Assembly: GCF_001428865.1 (NCBI RefSeq)
Contig: NZ_LMIV01000002.1
Span: 62,001 to 126,000 of the forward strand
DNA length: 64,000 nucleotides
Direction: 5' to 3'
Source of the DNA: Sphingomonas sp. Root241
GTDB taxonomy: Bacteria; Pseudomonadota; Alphaproteobacteria; Sphingomonadales; Sphingomonadaceae
In this document: positions 16,034 to 26,664 of the stretch, piece after piece
How the letters are laid out: every line of letters begins with the position of its first letter
Position numbering within the stretch: the stretch's first letter is position 1
Program-made: the position numbers and the translations under genes
Notes under the pieces: model-generated
Told to the model about the DNA's origin: nothing
The model's input: the letters and a program-made list of their open reading frames with translations, nothing else
Database searches by the model: none

Positions 16034-17076
16034 CAGGTGCTCGCGTAGACTTCGAGGCGGTCGCTGCCAAGCATCCGCGTATCGGTGAGCCGCCAGCGGC
16101 CATGCGCCGTGGCAAGATCGGCGAGGCCGAGATCGCCGAGCGCCGCCTTGCCGGCACCGATCAGGATCGGCGCGCGGTAGAGGAGTAGGCGGTCGACCAA
16201 CCCTTCGCGCAGGAACGCGGCAGCGGTTTCGGCGCCGCCCTCGACGAGCAGGTGATCGACGCCTTCGAGGGCTGCGATGTCGGACGGGGTGGCCAATAAT
16301 TCCCATCCGTCATCCCCGCGAAAGCGGGGACCCATCTCCTCACCGGGCCGCAAATTGGACAGCGCGGGAGATGGGCCCCCGCTTTCGCGGGGGTGACGAG
16401 AAAGGAGTAGGCGCCTCGGCGAGCGGGACTCGAGTCCGGGAAGGCGCACATCGAGTTTTGGTTGGTCGATCTCCCACGTCCGGCGCCCGACGAGGATCGC
16501 TTCGTGCCGCGCTCGCTCCAGATGCGCGTGGGCGCGGGCCTCCGGGCCGGTGATCCAGCGGCTCTCGCCCGAGGCGAGCGCGATGCGGCCGTCGAGCGAC
16601 GTCGCGAGCTTGAGCGTGACGAAAGGGCGGCGCTTTGTTTGGCAGGTGAGGAAACCCGGCATTGCCGCGCGCGCCGGCGCTTCGGCGACACCCTCGACCA
16701 CTTCGAGTCCCGCAGCACGCAAGCGCGCCGCGCCCTGGCCATTGGTGCGCGGATCGGGATCGCCGAGCGCGATCACCACGCGCGCGACGCCGGCGGCGAT
16801 CAGCAGGTCGGCACAAGCGGGGCCGCGCGGCGAGACGTGCGCGCAGGGCTCCAGCGTGACATAGCAAGTTGCGCCGCGCGACTTTTCGCCCGCCTGGGCG
16901 AGCGCCATCGCCTCCGCGTGCGGACGGCCACCGGGCTGGGTCCAGCCGCGGCCGATCACGCGATCATCTTTCACCAACACGCAGCCGACATTGGGATTGG
17001 GCGCCGTGCGCCCGCGCGTGCGCTCGGACAATGCGAGCGCCGCGGCCATCCACCGCGAGTCGTTCAGAAGCCCCAC
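16033..17076 (-). CDS. ribD: Bifunctional riboflavin deaminase/reductase RibD with an in-frame repeat insertion
   Basis: A 347-residue protein. The deaminase domain has the zinc ligands HAE (53-55), and PCAH with C78 and C88; the reductase domain starts near 150 (PFVTLKLATSLDGRIAL) and ends with LLVEGGAETAAAFL and RAPILIGAGKAAL. Residues about 227-257 (HPRESGGPSP...GPRFRGDDG) do not belong to the family: they are encoded by a family B palindromic repeat and add about 30 residues between two reductase strands. The GTG start at 17076 is preferred over ATG 17049 because the family begins a few residues before the RWMAAALALS helix; neither has a good ribosome site. Confidence 0.9.
   Translation of the reverse strand: MGLLNDSRWMAAALALSERTRGRTAPNPNVGCVLVKDDRVIGRGWTQPGGRPHAEAMALAQAGEKSRGATCYVTLEPCAHVSPRGPACADLLIAAGVARVVIALGDPDPRTNGQGAARLRAAGLEVVEGVAEAPARAAMPGFLTCQTKRRPFVTLKLATSLDGRIALASGESRWITGPEARAHAHLERARHEAILVGRRTWEIDQPKLDVRLPGLESRSPRRLLLSRHPRESGGPSPALSNLRPGEEMGPRFRGDDGWELLATPSDIAALEGVDHLLVEGGAETAAAFLREGLVDRLLLYRAPILIGAGKAALGDLGLADLATAHGRWRLTDTRMLGSDRLEVYAST
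16309..16397. repeat. Palindromic repeat family B, copy 2 (inside ribD)
   Basis: An 89-base copy with both arms intact: GTCATCCCCGCGAAAGCGGG + GACCCATCTCC, and GGAGATGGGC + CCCCGCTTTCGCGGGGGTGA. The core differs from the other copies. It lies wholly within the ribD reading frame and introduces no stop or frameshift. Confidence 0.88.
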
Positions 17077-17411
17077 TTTTCGAGCTTGTCGTCGAGCCGC
17101 TTGAACTCGGCCTGCTTGGCCTCGCGCCGCTTCTTCAGCTCGGCCAGCTGGATGGCCTTCTTCGCCTGATCGATCTTCTGCTGCGCGCGGATCTGCTCGT
17201 CGGTGCGGGTGATCGGCCATTGCTCGACATAGATGATGTTGCGTTCGTACGGCTTCTGGAAGTTCGCATCCTTGAAGAATACGAAGATGATCAGCGTCGT
17301 CATGGCGAGCGAAAGCGCCATGAACCACAGCTCGTGCCGCCGGCGCGTCGCGAGGAAGAGGCGCAGATCGCGATACGCCGCGAGAGGCGAGAAGAATTTG
17401 AGGAAGGTCAT
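17064..17411 (-). CDS. Small single-pass membrane protein with basic coiled-coil tail
   Basis: A 115-residue protein that I cannot name. After MTFLKFFSPLAAYRDLRLFLATRRRHELW comes one membrane segment (about 30-46, FMALSLAMTTLIIFVFF), then a linker with NIIYVEQWPITRTDEQI and a highly charged helix (about 75-112, RAQQKIDQAKKAIQLAELKKRREAKQAEFKRL), predicted coiled coil. The topology is cytoplasmic N-terminus and periplasmic coiled coil by the positive-inside rule. It overlaps the proposed ribD start by 13 bases and follows tonB on the same strand, so it may belong to either unit. Confidence 0.72.
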   Translation of the reverse strand: MTFLKFFSPLAAYRDLRLFLATRRRHELWFMALSLAMTTLIIFVFFKDANFQKPYERNIIYVEQWPITRTDEQIRAQQKIDQAKKAIQLAELKKRREAKQAEFKRLDDKLEKWGF

Positions 17412-17430
17412 GTCGAGCCCCAAGATAAGG

Positions 17431-17483
17431 GCGCGGGGGCTCCAGGGCAAACCCCCGCGCCGACCGGCCGCCGAAACGGCCGG
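17431..17483 (-). terminator. Two tandem hairpins downstream of tonB
   Basis: A 7-bp stem CCGGCCG/CGGCCGG (17464-17470 with 17477-17483) followed on the minus strand by a 9-bp stem GCGCGGGGG/CCCCCGCGC (17431-17439 with 17452-17460). The bases after the second stem on the minus strand are CCTTATCTT, only weakly U-rich. Likely ends or attenuates the tonB message. Confidence 0.5.
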
Positions 17484-17490
17484 CAAGGGC

Positions 17491-18153
17491 TCACTGGTCC
17501 TTGATCAGGAACCGGACGCTCAGCGTCTTCCAGCTCTCTTCAGGGATGCCGCCGCGCGTCGCCGGCTTGAAGCGCCATTTCGACAATGCCTGGCGGCGAG
17601 TCGCCTCGAAGAAGGCGTCGCTGGTCGCGCTGACCGATTGCGCGGCCTTCACGCGTCCGTCCACGCCGATCAGCACGCTAATCTGGACGAAACCGTCGCG
17701 CTGGGCGCGAAGCTCGGCGGCGGGATAAGCGGGCTGGAAATCCCGCGCGAAACGTGAATCCTGCTCGGCGCGGAGCAAAGGGGGCAACGGCGGGGGCGGT
17801 TCGGGGACGAAGATCGGACCGTCGTCCACCTTTGGCAGTGGCGGCAAGGGCGGATCGCCGATCACCGGAGTGGTCTTCGTGTCATTGTCGCTCTTGCTCT
17901 TGATGAACGGGTCGGGAGCAGTGGGCGTCGGATTCTCGGCGCGATTGTCGGGTTTCGGTTTGGGCAGATCGATGGGTGGAGGTTCGACTGGATCGCGGAT
18001 CGGAATCACATTGATGCCATCCTCGGGCCCTTTCGGAATGACGTTAGGCGCCGCGAAGATCAGTCCGGCGATCAGCGCGCCATTGATCAGCAGGGCGCTG
18101 CCCAGACTGACGGTGCGCGATTTTGGCGGTGCGTAGCGATGTTCGGCATACAT
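17491..18153 (-). CDS. tonB: TonB family energy transducer
   Basis: A 220-residue TonB-type protein that couples the inner-membrane proton gradient (via ExbBD) to TonB-dependent outer-membrane receptors. It has a short cytoplasmic end, one membrane anchor (about 16-34, GSALLINGALIAGLIFAA), a long Pro-rich periplasmic spacer (about 50-130) and a C-terminal TonB domain with YPAAELRAQRDGFVQISVLIGVDGRV and ALSKWRFKPATRGG. Starting at MYAEHRY puts GGAGAG 9 bases upstream; another in-frame ATG lies 15 bases earlier. No exbB or exbD is adjacent. A perfect palindrome lies just upstream. Confidence 0.88.
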   Translation of the reverse strand: MYAEHRYAPPKSRTVSLGSALLINGALIAGLIFAAPNVIPKGPEDGINVIPIRDPVEPPPIDLPKPKPDNRAENPTPTAPDPFIKSKSDNDTKTTPVIGDPPLPPLPKVDDGPIFVPEPPPPLPPLLRAEQDSRFARDFQPAYPAAELRAQRDGFVQISVLIGVDGRVKAAQSVSATSDAFFEATRRQALSKWRFKPATRGGIPEESWKTLSVRFLIKDQ

Positions 18154-18197
18154 GGCGTTGCTCTCCATCCTTGGCCGGTCTAGTGCCGACGTTGGTG

Positions 18198-18214
18198 ATG
18201 ATACAACGTATCAT
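18198..18214. promoter_or_regulatory. Palindromic operator candidate upstream of tonB
   Basis: ATGATAC AAC GTATCAT is a perfect 7-bp inverted repeat with a 3-base centre, AT-rich in a GC-rich region, 30-45 bases before the tonB start on the minus strand. Outer CGTTG/CAACG copies flank it nearly symmetrically. The position and symmetry suit a dimeric regulator. It does not match a Fur box and I cannot name the regulator. Confidence 0.5.
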
Positions 18215-18234
18215 TCAACGAGTAAATAGGGTGG

Positions 18235-19569
18235 CTATCCGGCTGCCGCGAGACGCGACAGCGCACGATCCTTGCCGATCAGCGGCAGGAGCGCGGCCAT
18301 ATCGGGACCATGTTCGCGGCCGGTGAGCGCGAGTCGCAGCGGCAGGAACAGTGGCTTGCCCTTGCGGCCGGTCGCTTCCTTGAGCGCGCCGGTGAGCGCG
18401 TGCCAGGGATCGGCGGACCAGTCGATCGCCGCCGCCGCTTCCGCCGCCAAAGCGAGATAGGCGCGATCTTCAACCGGCAGATCGGGCAAGTCGATCGGTC
18501 CCTCGACCACGCGCCACCAGTCTCCGGCCTCGGCGATCGTGGAGAGATTGGGGCGGATCGCCTCCCAGGCCTCCGACGTCATGCCGTCGGGAAGCCGCGC
18601 GGCAACTGCATCGAAGCCGAGCTGGTGGACGATGCGGGCATTGAGCTGAGCGAGCTCGGCCTCGTCGAAGCGCGCCGGCGCGCGGCCGAAACGGGCGAAA
18701 TCGAAGCTCGCGATCAGCGGCGCGGGATCGGCGAAGGGCTCGACGGGATCGCTGGTGCCGATCCGCGCGAGCAAGGCGACCAGAGCCTGCGGCTCGATGC
18801 CCGTCTCGCGGAAATGATCGACGCCGAGCGAACCGAGCCGCTTGGAGAGCTTGCCTTCGTTGCCGACCAGCAGCGCCTCGTGCGCGAAGCGAGGCGGCGC
18901 GCTTCCCAGCGCGTCGAACATCTGGAGCTGGGTGGCGGTATTCGAGACATGGTCCTCGCCGCGCACGACATGCGTGATGGCCATGTCGACGTCATCGACC
19001 ACCGAGGGGAAGAGATAGAGCCACGAGCCGTCGGCGCGGCGGATCACCGGGTCGCTCATCGTGCCGGCATCGAAGCGCTGGTGGCCGCGGACCAGATCGT
19101 CCCATTCGATCGGCGCATCGTGATCGAGCCGGAAGCGCCAGTGCGGCGTGCGGCCCTCCGCCTCGAAGGCGGCACGCTCGGCATCGCTCAGCGCCAGCGC
19201 GGCGCGATCATAGACCGGCGGCAGGCCGCGGCCGAGGAGCACCTTCCGCTGGAGATCGAGCTCCTGCGCAGTCTCGTACGCCGGATAGACGCGGCCGGCG
19301 GCGACCAGCTCGGCGAATCGCGCCTCATAGCGATCGAAGCGCGCCGACTGGCGTTCCTCGCCGTCGGGCGCGAGCCCGAGCCAGGCGAGATCGGCGCGGA
19401 TCGAAGCGACATGCCGCTCCTCCGAACGCTCGCGATCGGTGTCGTCGATGCGCAGCAGGAAGCGCCCGCCATTTGCCTTGGCGAACATCCAGTTGTGGAG
19501 CGCAGTGCGCAGATTGCCGACATGAAGCGTGCCGGTAGGGCTGGGAGCGAAGCGCGTGGTGACCGTCAT
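18235..19569 (-). CDS. gltX: Glutamyl-tRNA synthetase
   Basis: A 444-residue class I aminoacyl-tRNA synthetase. TRFAPSPTGTLHVGNLRTAL holds the HIGH signature (HVGN, 16-19), followed by LRIDDTD; VVRGEDHVSNTATQ and the KMSKS counterpart KLSKRLGSLGVDHFRETGI complete the active site. The LSKRLGSL form and short length resemble the second GluRS paralogue found in many alphaproteobacteria, so a second gltX may exist elsewhere in the genome, and tRNA-Gln charging specificity cannot be judged from sequence alone. The ATG giving MTVTTRFAP is chosen; the frame extends 12 codons upstream. Confidence 0.93.
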   Translation of the reverse strand: MTVTTRFAPSPTGTLHVGNLRTALHNWMFAKANGGRFLLRIDDTDRERSEERHVASIRADLAWLGLAPDGEERQSARFDRYEARFAELVAAGRVYPAYETAQELDLQRKVLLGRGLPPVYDRAALALSDAERAAFEAEGRTPHWRFRLDHDAPIEWDDLVRGHQRFDAGTMSDPVIRRADGSWLYLFPSVVDDVDMAITHVVRGEDHVSNTATQLQMFDALGSAPPRFAHEALLVGNEGKLSKRLGSLGVDHFRETGIEPQALVALLARIGTSDPVEPFADPAPLIASFDFARFGRAPARFDEAELAQLNARIVHQLGFDAVAARLPDGMTSEAWEAIRPNLSTIAEAGDWWRVVEGPIDLPDLPVEDRAYLALAAEAAAAIDWSADPWHALTGALKEATGRKGKPLFLPLRLALTGREHGPDMAALLPLIGKDRALSRLAAAG

Positions 19570-19673
19570 GCGCCGCGGACTAGGCTCCGCGCGCTTTAGC
19601 GGCAATGCCCCTTTGCCTCTCCGCCTTCGCGTCCTAAGGGGACGTCAGGGACCAGCGGACGGAGCGCGCGCAT

Positions 19674-20609
<936 letters not shown>

Positions 20610-20612
20610 GAG

Positions 20613-20753
20613 TTCCCCTCCCTGCAAGGGAGGGGTTAGGGGTGGGTAAGAATAAGGCCGGGCTCGATGCCCAGCCTTTTCTTTTTCGCCATGAGGTCGC
20701 AGGGCTCGCTTCGCTCGCACCCACCCCCTGCCCCTCCCTTGCAGGGAGGGGAG
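20613..20753. repeat. Composite palindromic element A, copy 2
   Basis: A 141-base element with the same architecture as 10257-10409 read on the minus strand. Its left end begins TTCCCCTCCCTGCAAGGGAG, identical to copy 1, followed by GGGGTTAGGGGTGGGT. The right end has CACCCACCCCCTGCCCCTCC and a second CCCTCCCTTGCAGGGAGGGG palindrome. The element ends one base before the stop codon of the TauE/SafE gene on the other strand. Confidence 0.8.
20654..20686 (+). terminator. Terminator of prs inside element A2
   Basis: AAGGCCGGGC TCGAT GCCCAGCCTT forms a stem of 9 pairs with one mismatch and a 5-base loop, followed by TTTTCTTTTT. A classic intrinsic terminator, 45 bases after the prs stop. Confidence 0.75.
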
Positions 20754-21503
20754 TTAGAGAAGCGCTTCCCAGATCAATGCGCCTCCCACCAGGATCATCA
20801 GCCAGTAGATCGCGGTGTAGAAGCGTTCGGGGGCGATGCGGCGGACCAGCCATACGCCCGCGACCGTCGAGCAGAGCGCGAGCGGCAGCAAAGCCGCCGC
20901 AGTGAGCAGATTGGCCCGGGTAAACTGGCCGAGCGCGGCATAAGCCGGCACCTTGATCCAGTTGATCGCCGCGAAGAACAAGGCCGTGGTGCCGATCAGC
21001 ACGTCGCGATCGAGTTTCCGCGGCAGCACCCAGAGCTGGAAAGGCGGCTGGCCGGCATGCGCGATCTGGCTGGTGAAGCCCGAGGCTATCCCGAACAGCG
21101 ACCCTACCCATAGGGGCCAACGCGCCGCCTCGTGCGGGGCGGCGTGACGTGCGGCCCAGAGGCGATAGGCGCCGAAAATCATCGAGATAGCCCCCACTGC
21201 CGCCATGACGCCAAGCGGCGACACGCTGGCGGCAAAGGCATAGCCGAGCCAGATGCCGAGCACCGCGCCGGGCATCATCCAGCCGAGCAGCTTCCAATCG
21301 ACGGTGCGGCGGAACGCCCAGACGCCGACCACATCCTGCGCGATCAGGATCGGCAGCAGGATCGCCGCAGCGCGCACCGGATCGATCGCGAAGGTCAGCA
21401 TCGGCAGCGACAGCGCGCCCATGCCGGCGAACCCGCCCTTGGCGAGGCCGAGCAGGATCACGGCGGGGATGGCGAGTGCGTAGAAGTGCCAGTCGAGGAT
21501 CAT
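20754..21503 (-). CDS. TauE/SafE (TSUP) family membrane permease
   Basis: A 249-residue inner-membrane protein with about eight hydrophobic segments. The N-terminal LLGLAKGGFAGMGALSLPML and the second-half ASGFTSQIAHAGQPPFQLWVLPRKL are the paired signatures of the TSUP family, which exports sulfite, sulfonates or other organic anions. The substrate is unknown. The ATG at 21503 begins right at the first membrane segment. Its stop codon directly abuts repeat element A2, which therefore forms its 3' untranslated region. Confidence 0.87.
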   Translation of the reverse strand: MILDWHFYALAIPAVILLGLAKGGFAGMGALSLPMLTFAIDPVRAAAILLPILIAQDVVGVWAFRRTVDWKLLGWMMPGAVLGIWLGYAFAASVSPLGVMAAVGAISMIFGAYRLWAARHAAPHEAARWPLWVGSLFGIASGFTSQIAHAGQPPFQLWVLPRKLDRDVLIGTTALFFAAINWIKVPAYAALGQFTRANLLTAAALLPLALCSTVAGVWLVRRIAPERFYTAIYWLMILVGGALIWEALL

Positions 21504-21560
21504 GGTCGTGCCGGTAGCGGGTTTGCGCCGGAGGCCAAAGTGCCTATCGGACGAGACGAC

Positions 21561-21566
21561 AGGAGG
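21561..21566 (+). promoter_or_regulatory. Shine-Dalgarno that fixes the ABM-domain start
   Basis: AGGAGG 7 bases upstream of ATG 21574. It excludes an in-frame start at 21502 that would overlap the divergent permease gene. Confidence 0.7.
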
Positions 21567-21573
21567 CGCGGGC

Positions 21574-21894
21574 ATGGCAGAGGATCGCACGGGGCAGCTG
21601 GTGGTGATGTTCGTCTCCGAGCGCACCGGGGACGACCCGGAAGGTTATGCCGCCGCGGCCGAGGCGATGGACAGGCTCGCCGCACAGCAGCCCGGCTATC
21701 GCGGAATCGACGGCGTCTCGGCGGACGGCCTGGGCATCACGCTCAGCTATTGGGCCGACGAGGCGAGCGCCGTGGCGTGGCGCAAGCATCCCGAGCACGC
21801 CGCGACGCGCGAGGCGGGGCGCGGGCGATGGTACAAATGGTATCGGCTGCACGTCGCCGACATCCATCGCAGCTATTCGTGGACGCGCGAGTGA
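21574..21894 (+). CDS. Antibiotic biosynthesis monooxygenase (ABM) domain protein
   Basis: A 106-residue dimeric alpha/beta-barrel (ABM/YgiN-like) protein: LVVMFVSERTGDDPEGYAAAAEAM then GYRGIDGVSADGLGITLSYWADEASAVAWRKHPEH, the usual heme- or quinone-oxygenase-like fold with YW..EA..AWR.H. Members include quinol monooxygenases and heme-degrading proteins; the exact reaction here is unknown. The GTG of the following transporter overlaps its stop, so the two are coupled, perhaps pairing turnover of a small molecule with its efflux. Confidence 0.83.
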   Translation: MAEDRTGQLVVMFVSERTGDDPEGYAAAAEAMDRLAAQQPGYRGIDGVSADGLGITLSYWADEASAVAWRKHPEHAATREAGRGRWYKWYRLHVADIHRSYSWTRE

Positions 21895-23151
21895 GGGTCC
21901 GCCGCTTCGATCGCACCTTCGCGCTGCTCTTCACGGTGATGCTGACGATCGCGGCGGGGAACACCGCACTGCAATCGGTGCTGCCGGCGCTCGGGCGATC
22001 GCTCGGCGCGGCCGACAGCGCCGTGGCGGCGGTTTTCTCGGTGTCGGCGCTGCTGTGGGTAGTCGCCGCGCCTTTCTGGGCGAATCGTTCGGACCGGCAC
22101 GGGCGGCGCGCGATGGTGCTGGTCGGCGTGGCGGGCTTCACCGTGTCGCTGCTATTGTGCGGGATCTTCCTCGCGCTGGGGATCAACGGCGTCCTCGGGC
22201 CACTGGCGACCTTCATCGCGTTCATCATCGGCCGGGTGATCTACGGAACCTTCGGTTCGGCCGCACCGCCGGCGGTGCAGGCGATCGTCGCCGGGCGGAC
22301 GACGCGCGAGGAGCGGACGCGGGCGCTGACCTTGCTCGCCTCGGCATTCGGGCTGGGGACGATCCTGGGGCCGGCGATCGCGCCCTATCTGGTGCTCGGG
22401 CATCTCTGGAGCGGCGGGCCCGAGATCGGGCTGGCGGGCCCGGCCTTCGTGGCGGCGGCCATCGGGGCAGTGATCTGGATCGCAGTGGTGCGCCTGCTTC
22501 CGCGCGACGAAGGCTATGCCCATGGCGCGGCATCGAGCTACCCCTCGATCGGCGGGCAGGGGACCGGCGCGACGGTGACCGCAGCGACGGCCGAGACCAG
22601 CGAGAAAGTGGGCTATTTCGACCCACGGGTGCGCGCGTGGATCGTCAGCGGGCTCGTCATCGGCCACGCCCAGGCGATGACGGGGCAGGCGATCGGCTTC
22701 CTGATCATCGATCGGCTGGCGGTGTCGCCGATGGAGGCGCTTCATCCCACCGGTCTCGTGCTGATGATGGGCGCGGGATCGGCACTGCTCGCGCAATGGG
22801 GACTGATTCCCCTGCTCGACCTCAAGCCGCGCGCGCTGATCCTCGCCGGCGCGGCGTTGGGAGTGTTCGGCTGTATCGCGGTCGGCAGCGCGACGTCGCT
22901 CTACGGGATCGCGCTGGGCTATGCGCTGACTTCGCTCGGCATGGGGCTGGCGCGGCCGGGCTTCACGGCGGGATCGTCGCTCGCGGTCGGCGCCGAGGCG
23001 CAGGGATCGGTCGCGGGCAAGGTCACTTCGGTCAACGGCGCGGCGTTCGTGCTCGGGCCCTCGATCGGGGTGGGGCTGTACGAGCTGTGGCGGCCGCTGC
23101 CGTATCTGACAGCGGCCGCCGCACTCGCGTGCCTGCTCCTCTACGGCTGGC

Positions 23152-25440
<2,289 letters not shown>

Positions 25441-25503
25441 GCTTCATTTCCTTCAGGCAATGAAGCGGGAACATAGGAACGGACTTTCCGTGCCGCGAGG
25501 GGC

Positions 25504-25532
25504 AAAAAAAAGGCGGGCCACAAGGACCCGCC
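25504..25532 (-). terminator. Intrinsic terminator without an upstream protein gene
   Basis: Minus-strand stem GGCGGG...CCCGCC with loop UCCUUGUGG and an uninterrupted T8. It lies 64-92 bases before the CDC48 GTG, so it also shields CDC48 from transcription entering from the LysR side. Confidence 0.75.
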
Positions 25533-25575
25533 GGGAAAGTTTTAGGAGAGGATGCCTGAAAGGCACGTCCTATGT
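25504..25575 (-). ncRNA. Candidate small RNA with anti-Shine-Dalgarno stretch
   Basis: On the minus strand, about 70 bases hold a short hairpin (TGCC TTTCA GGCA), then a single-stranded CCTCTCCTAAAACTTTCCC, then an intrinsic terminator. The terminator stem (25512-25532, GGCGGG/CCCGCC with an inner CC/GG) is followed by eight T's at 25511-25504. No open reading frame on this strand ends before it: the next gene upstream is divergent, so the terminator needs a transcript of its own. CCUCUCCU can pair with GGAGAGG-type ribosome sites, a feature of known alphaproteobacterial Hfq-dependent RNAs. A weak promoter (TTGCAC near 25600, then CACATA) sits at a suitable distance. Confidence 0.55.
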
Positions 25576-25738
25576 GCAGTGCGGCGAATTATTGTGCAAG
25601 TGCGAAATGCATCCAGCCGAATTGCAAAGGTTGCAATCGTAATGGCACCGTACGATAGTGGCTGCACAGGCGCATTGAAGGCTTGCACCGGCGCGAGCTC
25701 TCGGCGAAGCTTGTACCGCAGTGCACAAAAGAAAGATC

Positions 25739-26635
25739 ATGCGTAGGCTACCGCCCCTCACCGCCATCGAGGCATTCGTCCAGGTTGCGCGTCTCGGCTC
25801 GATCAAGGCCGCCGCGGAGGAACTCGCACTTTCCTCGCCGGCACTGAGCCGTCGGGTGCAATCGCTCGAACGCTTCATCGGCAAGCCGTTGTTCGAGCGC
25901 CGCCACCAGGCGCTGCGGCTCAACGACGATGGCGACCGGCTGCTGGGGCTGATCGCACCGGCACTCGATGCGATGACCGACGCGGTCGAGGCGATGACCA
26001 GCGGCAGCGAATTGCTGCGGCTGCGGCTCGGCGTGCTGCCGCTCTATGCGACGCAGCAGCTGCTGCCGCGGCTCCCCGAGCTCAAGCGCCGTCACCCCGA
26101 ACTGCACCTCGACGTCGATACCGCGGGCTATGGCGTGGCGCGGCTCGGCGACGGGCTCGACGCGGCGATCGTGATCGCCCGCGACATCGATCCGGGCTTC
26201 TATTCGCGCCGGCTCGATCGCAACCGCGTCCACGTCATCGGCGCGCGCAGCCTCGTCGAAGGTCCCGATCCGATCACGCGGCCCGAGCAGCTTTCGAAGC
26301 TCACCGCCCTGGTCCATCGCGACATGCCCGAGACCTTCACTGCGTGGCGCGCGGCGGCGGGCTTCCCCGATCTCGAGCCGCTGGCGATCGACCATTTCGA
26401 TTCGGGCAATCTGATGCTCGAGGCGGCAGCGCAGGGACTCGGCGTCGCCTTCATGCTCGAATCGCATTTCGAGGCGGCGCGCGACGAACGGCTCGTCCAG
26501 CTCTTCGACCTGACGGTGGAGAGCCATTACAGCTATTGGTTCGTCTGCCGCCCGCGCGCGCTGAGCCAGCGCCCGGTGCGGATCTTCCACGACTGGCTGA
26601 TCGAGTCGCTCGGCGTCGACGCGCCGGCGGCCTGA
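25739..26635 (+). CDS. LysR family transcriptional regulator (GcvA-like)
   Basis: A 298-residue LysR regulator. The winged helix-turn-helix spans about 5-62: LPPLTAIEAFVQVARLGSIKAAAEELALSSPALSRRVQSLE. The effector-binding domain follows from about 88, with LRLGVLPLYATQQLLPRLP and GLGVAFMLESHF. Starts of the LPPLTAIEAF type are usual in the GcvA/AmpR branch. The ATG at 25739 with AAAGAAAG just before it is preferred to the GTG at 25721. No divergent target gene abuts it; CDC48, about 300 bases away on the other strand, and the candidate small RNA are the nearest possible targets. Confidence 0.87.
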   Translation: MRRLPPLTAIEAFVQVARLGSIKAAAEELALSSPALSRRVQSLERFIGKPLFERRHQALRLNDDGDRLLGLIAPALDAMTDAVEAMTSGSELLRLRLGVLPLYATQQLLPRLPELKRRHPELHLDVDTAGYGVARLGDGLDAAIVIARDIDPGFYSRRLDRNRVHVIGARSLVEGPDPITRPEQLSKLTALVHRDMPETFTAWRAAAGFPDLEPLAIDHFDSGNLMLEAAAQGLGVAFMLESHFEAARDERLVQLFDLTVESHYSYWFVCRPRALSQRPVRIFHDWLIESLGVDAPAA

Positions 26636-26636
26636 G

Positions 26637-26662
26637 ACCCCGGCTTCGCCGGGGTGACGGGA
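26637..26662 (+). terminator. Short hairpin between the LysR and cyclophilin genes
   Basis: ACCCCGGC TTC GCCGGGGT is a perfect 8-bp stem with a 3-base loop, followed on the plus strand by GACGGGATTTTA. It occupies the whole gap between the two convergent genes and resembles one arm of repeat family B (the arm sequence GGGGTGAC). Probably serves as a weak terminator for the LysR gene. Confidence 0.45.
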
Positions 26663-26664
26663 TT

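Noticed and set aside
17077..17490. FMN riboswitch before ribD
   Set aside because: The region upstream of ribD is a coding gene and two simple hairpins; the conserved FMN aptamer segments are not seen.
25552..25746. A 64-residue plus-strand frame with GGAGAGGATG at its start
   Set aside because: It overlaps the LysR gene and the terminator/sRNA region, its composition is not protein-like, and the apparent ribosome site is the complement of the anti-Shine-Dalgarno stretch.
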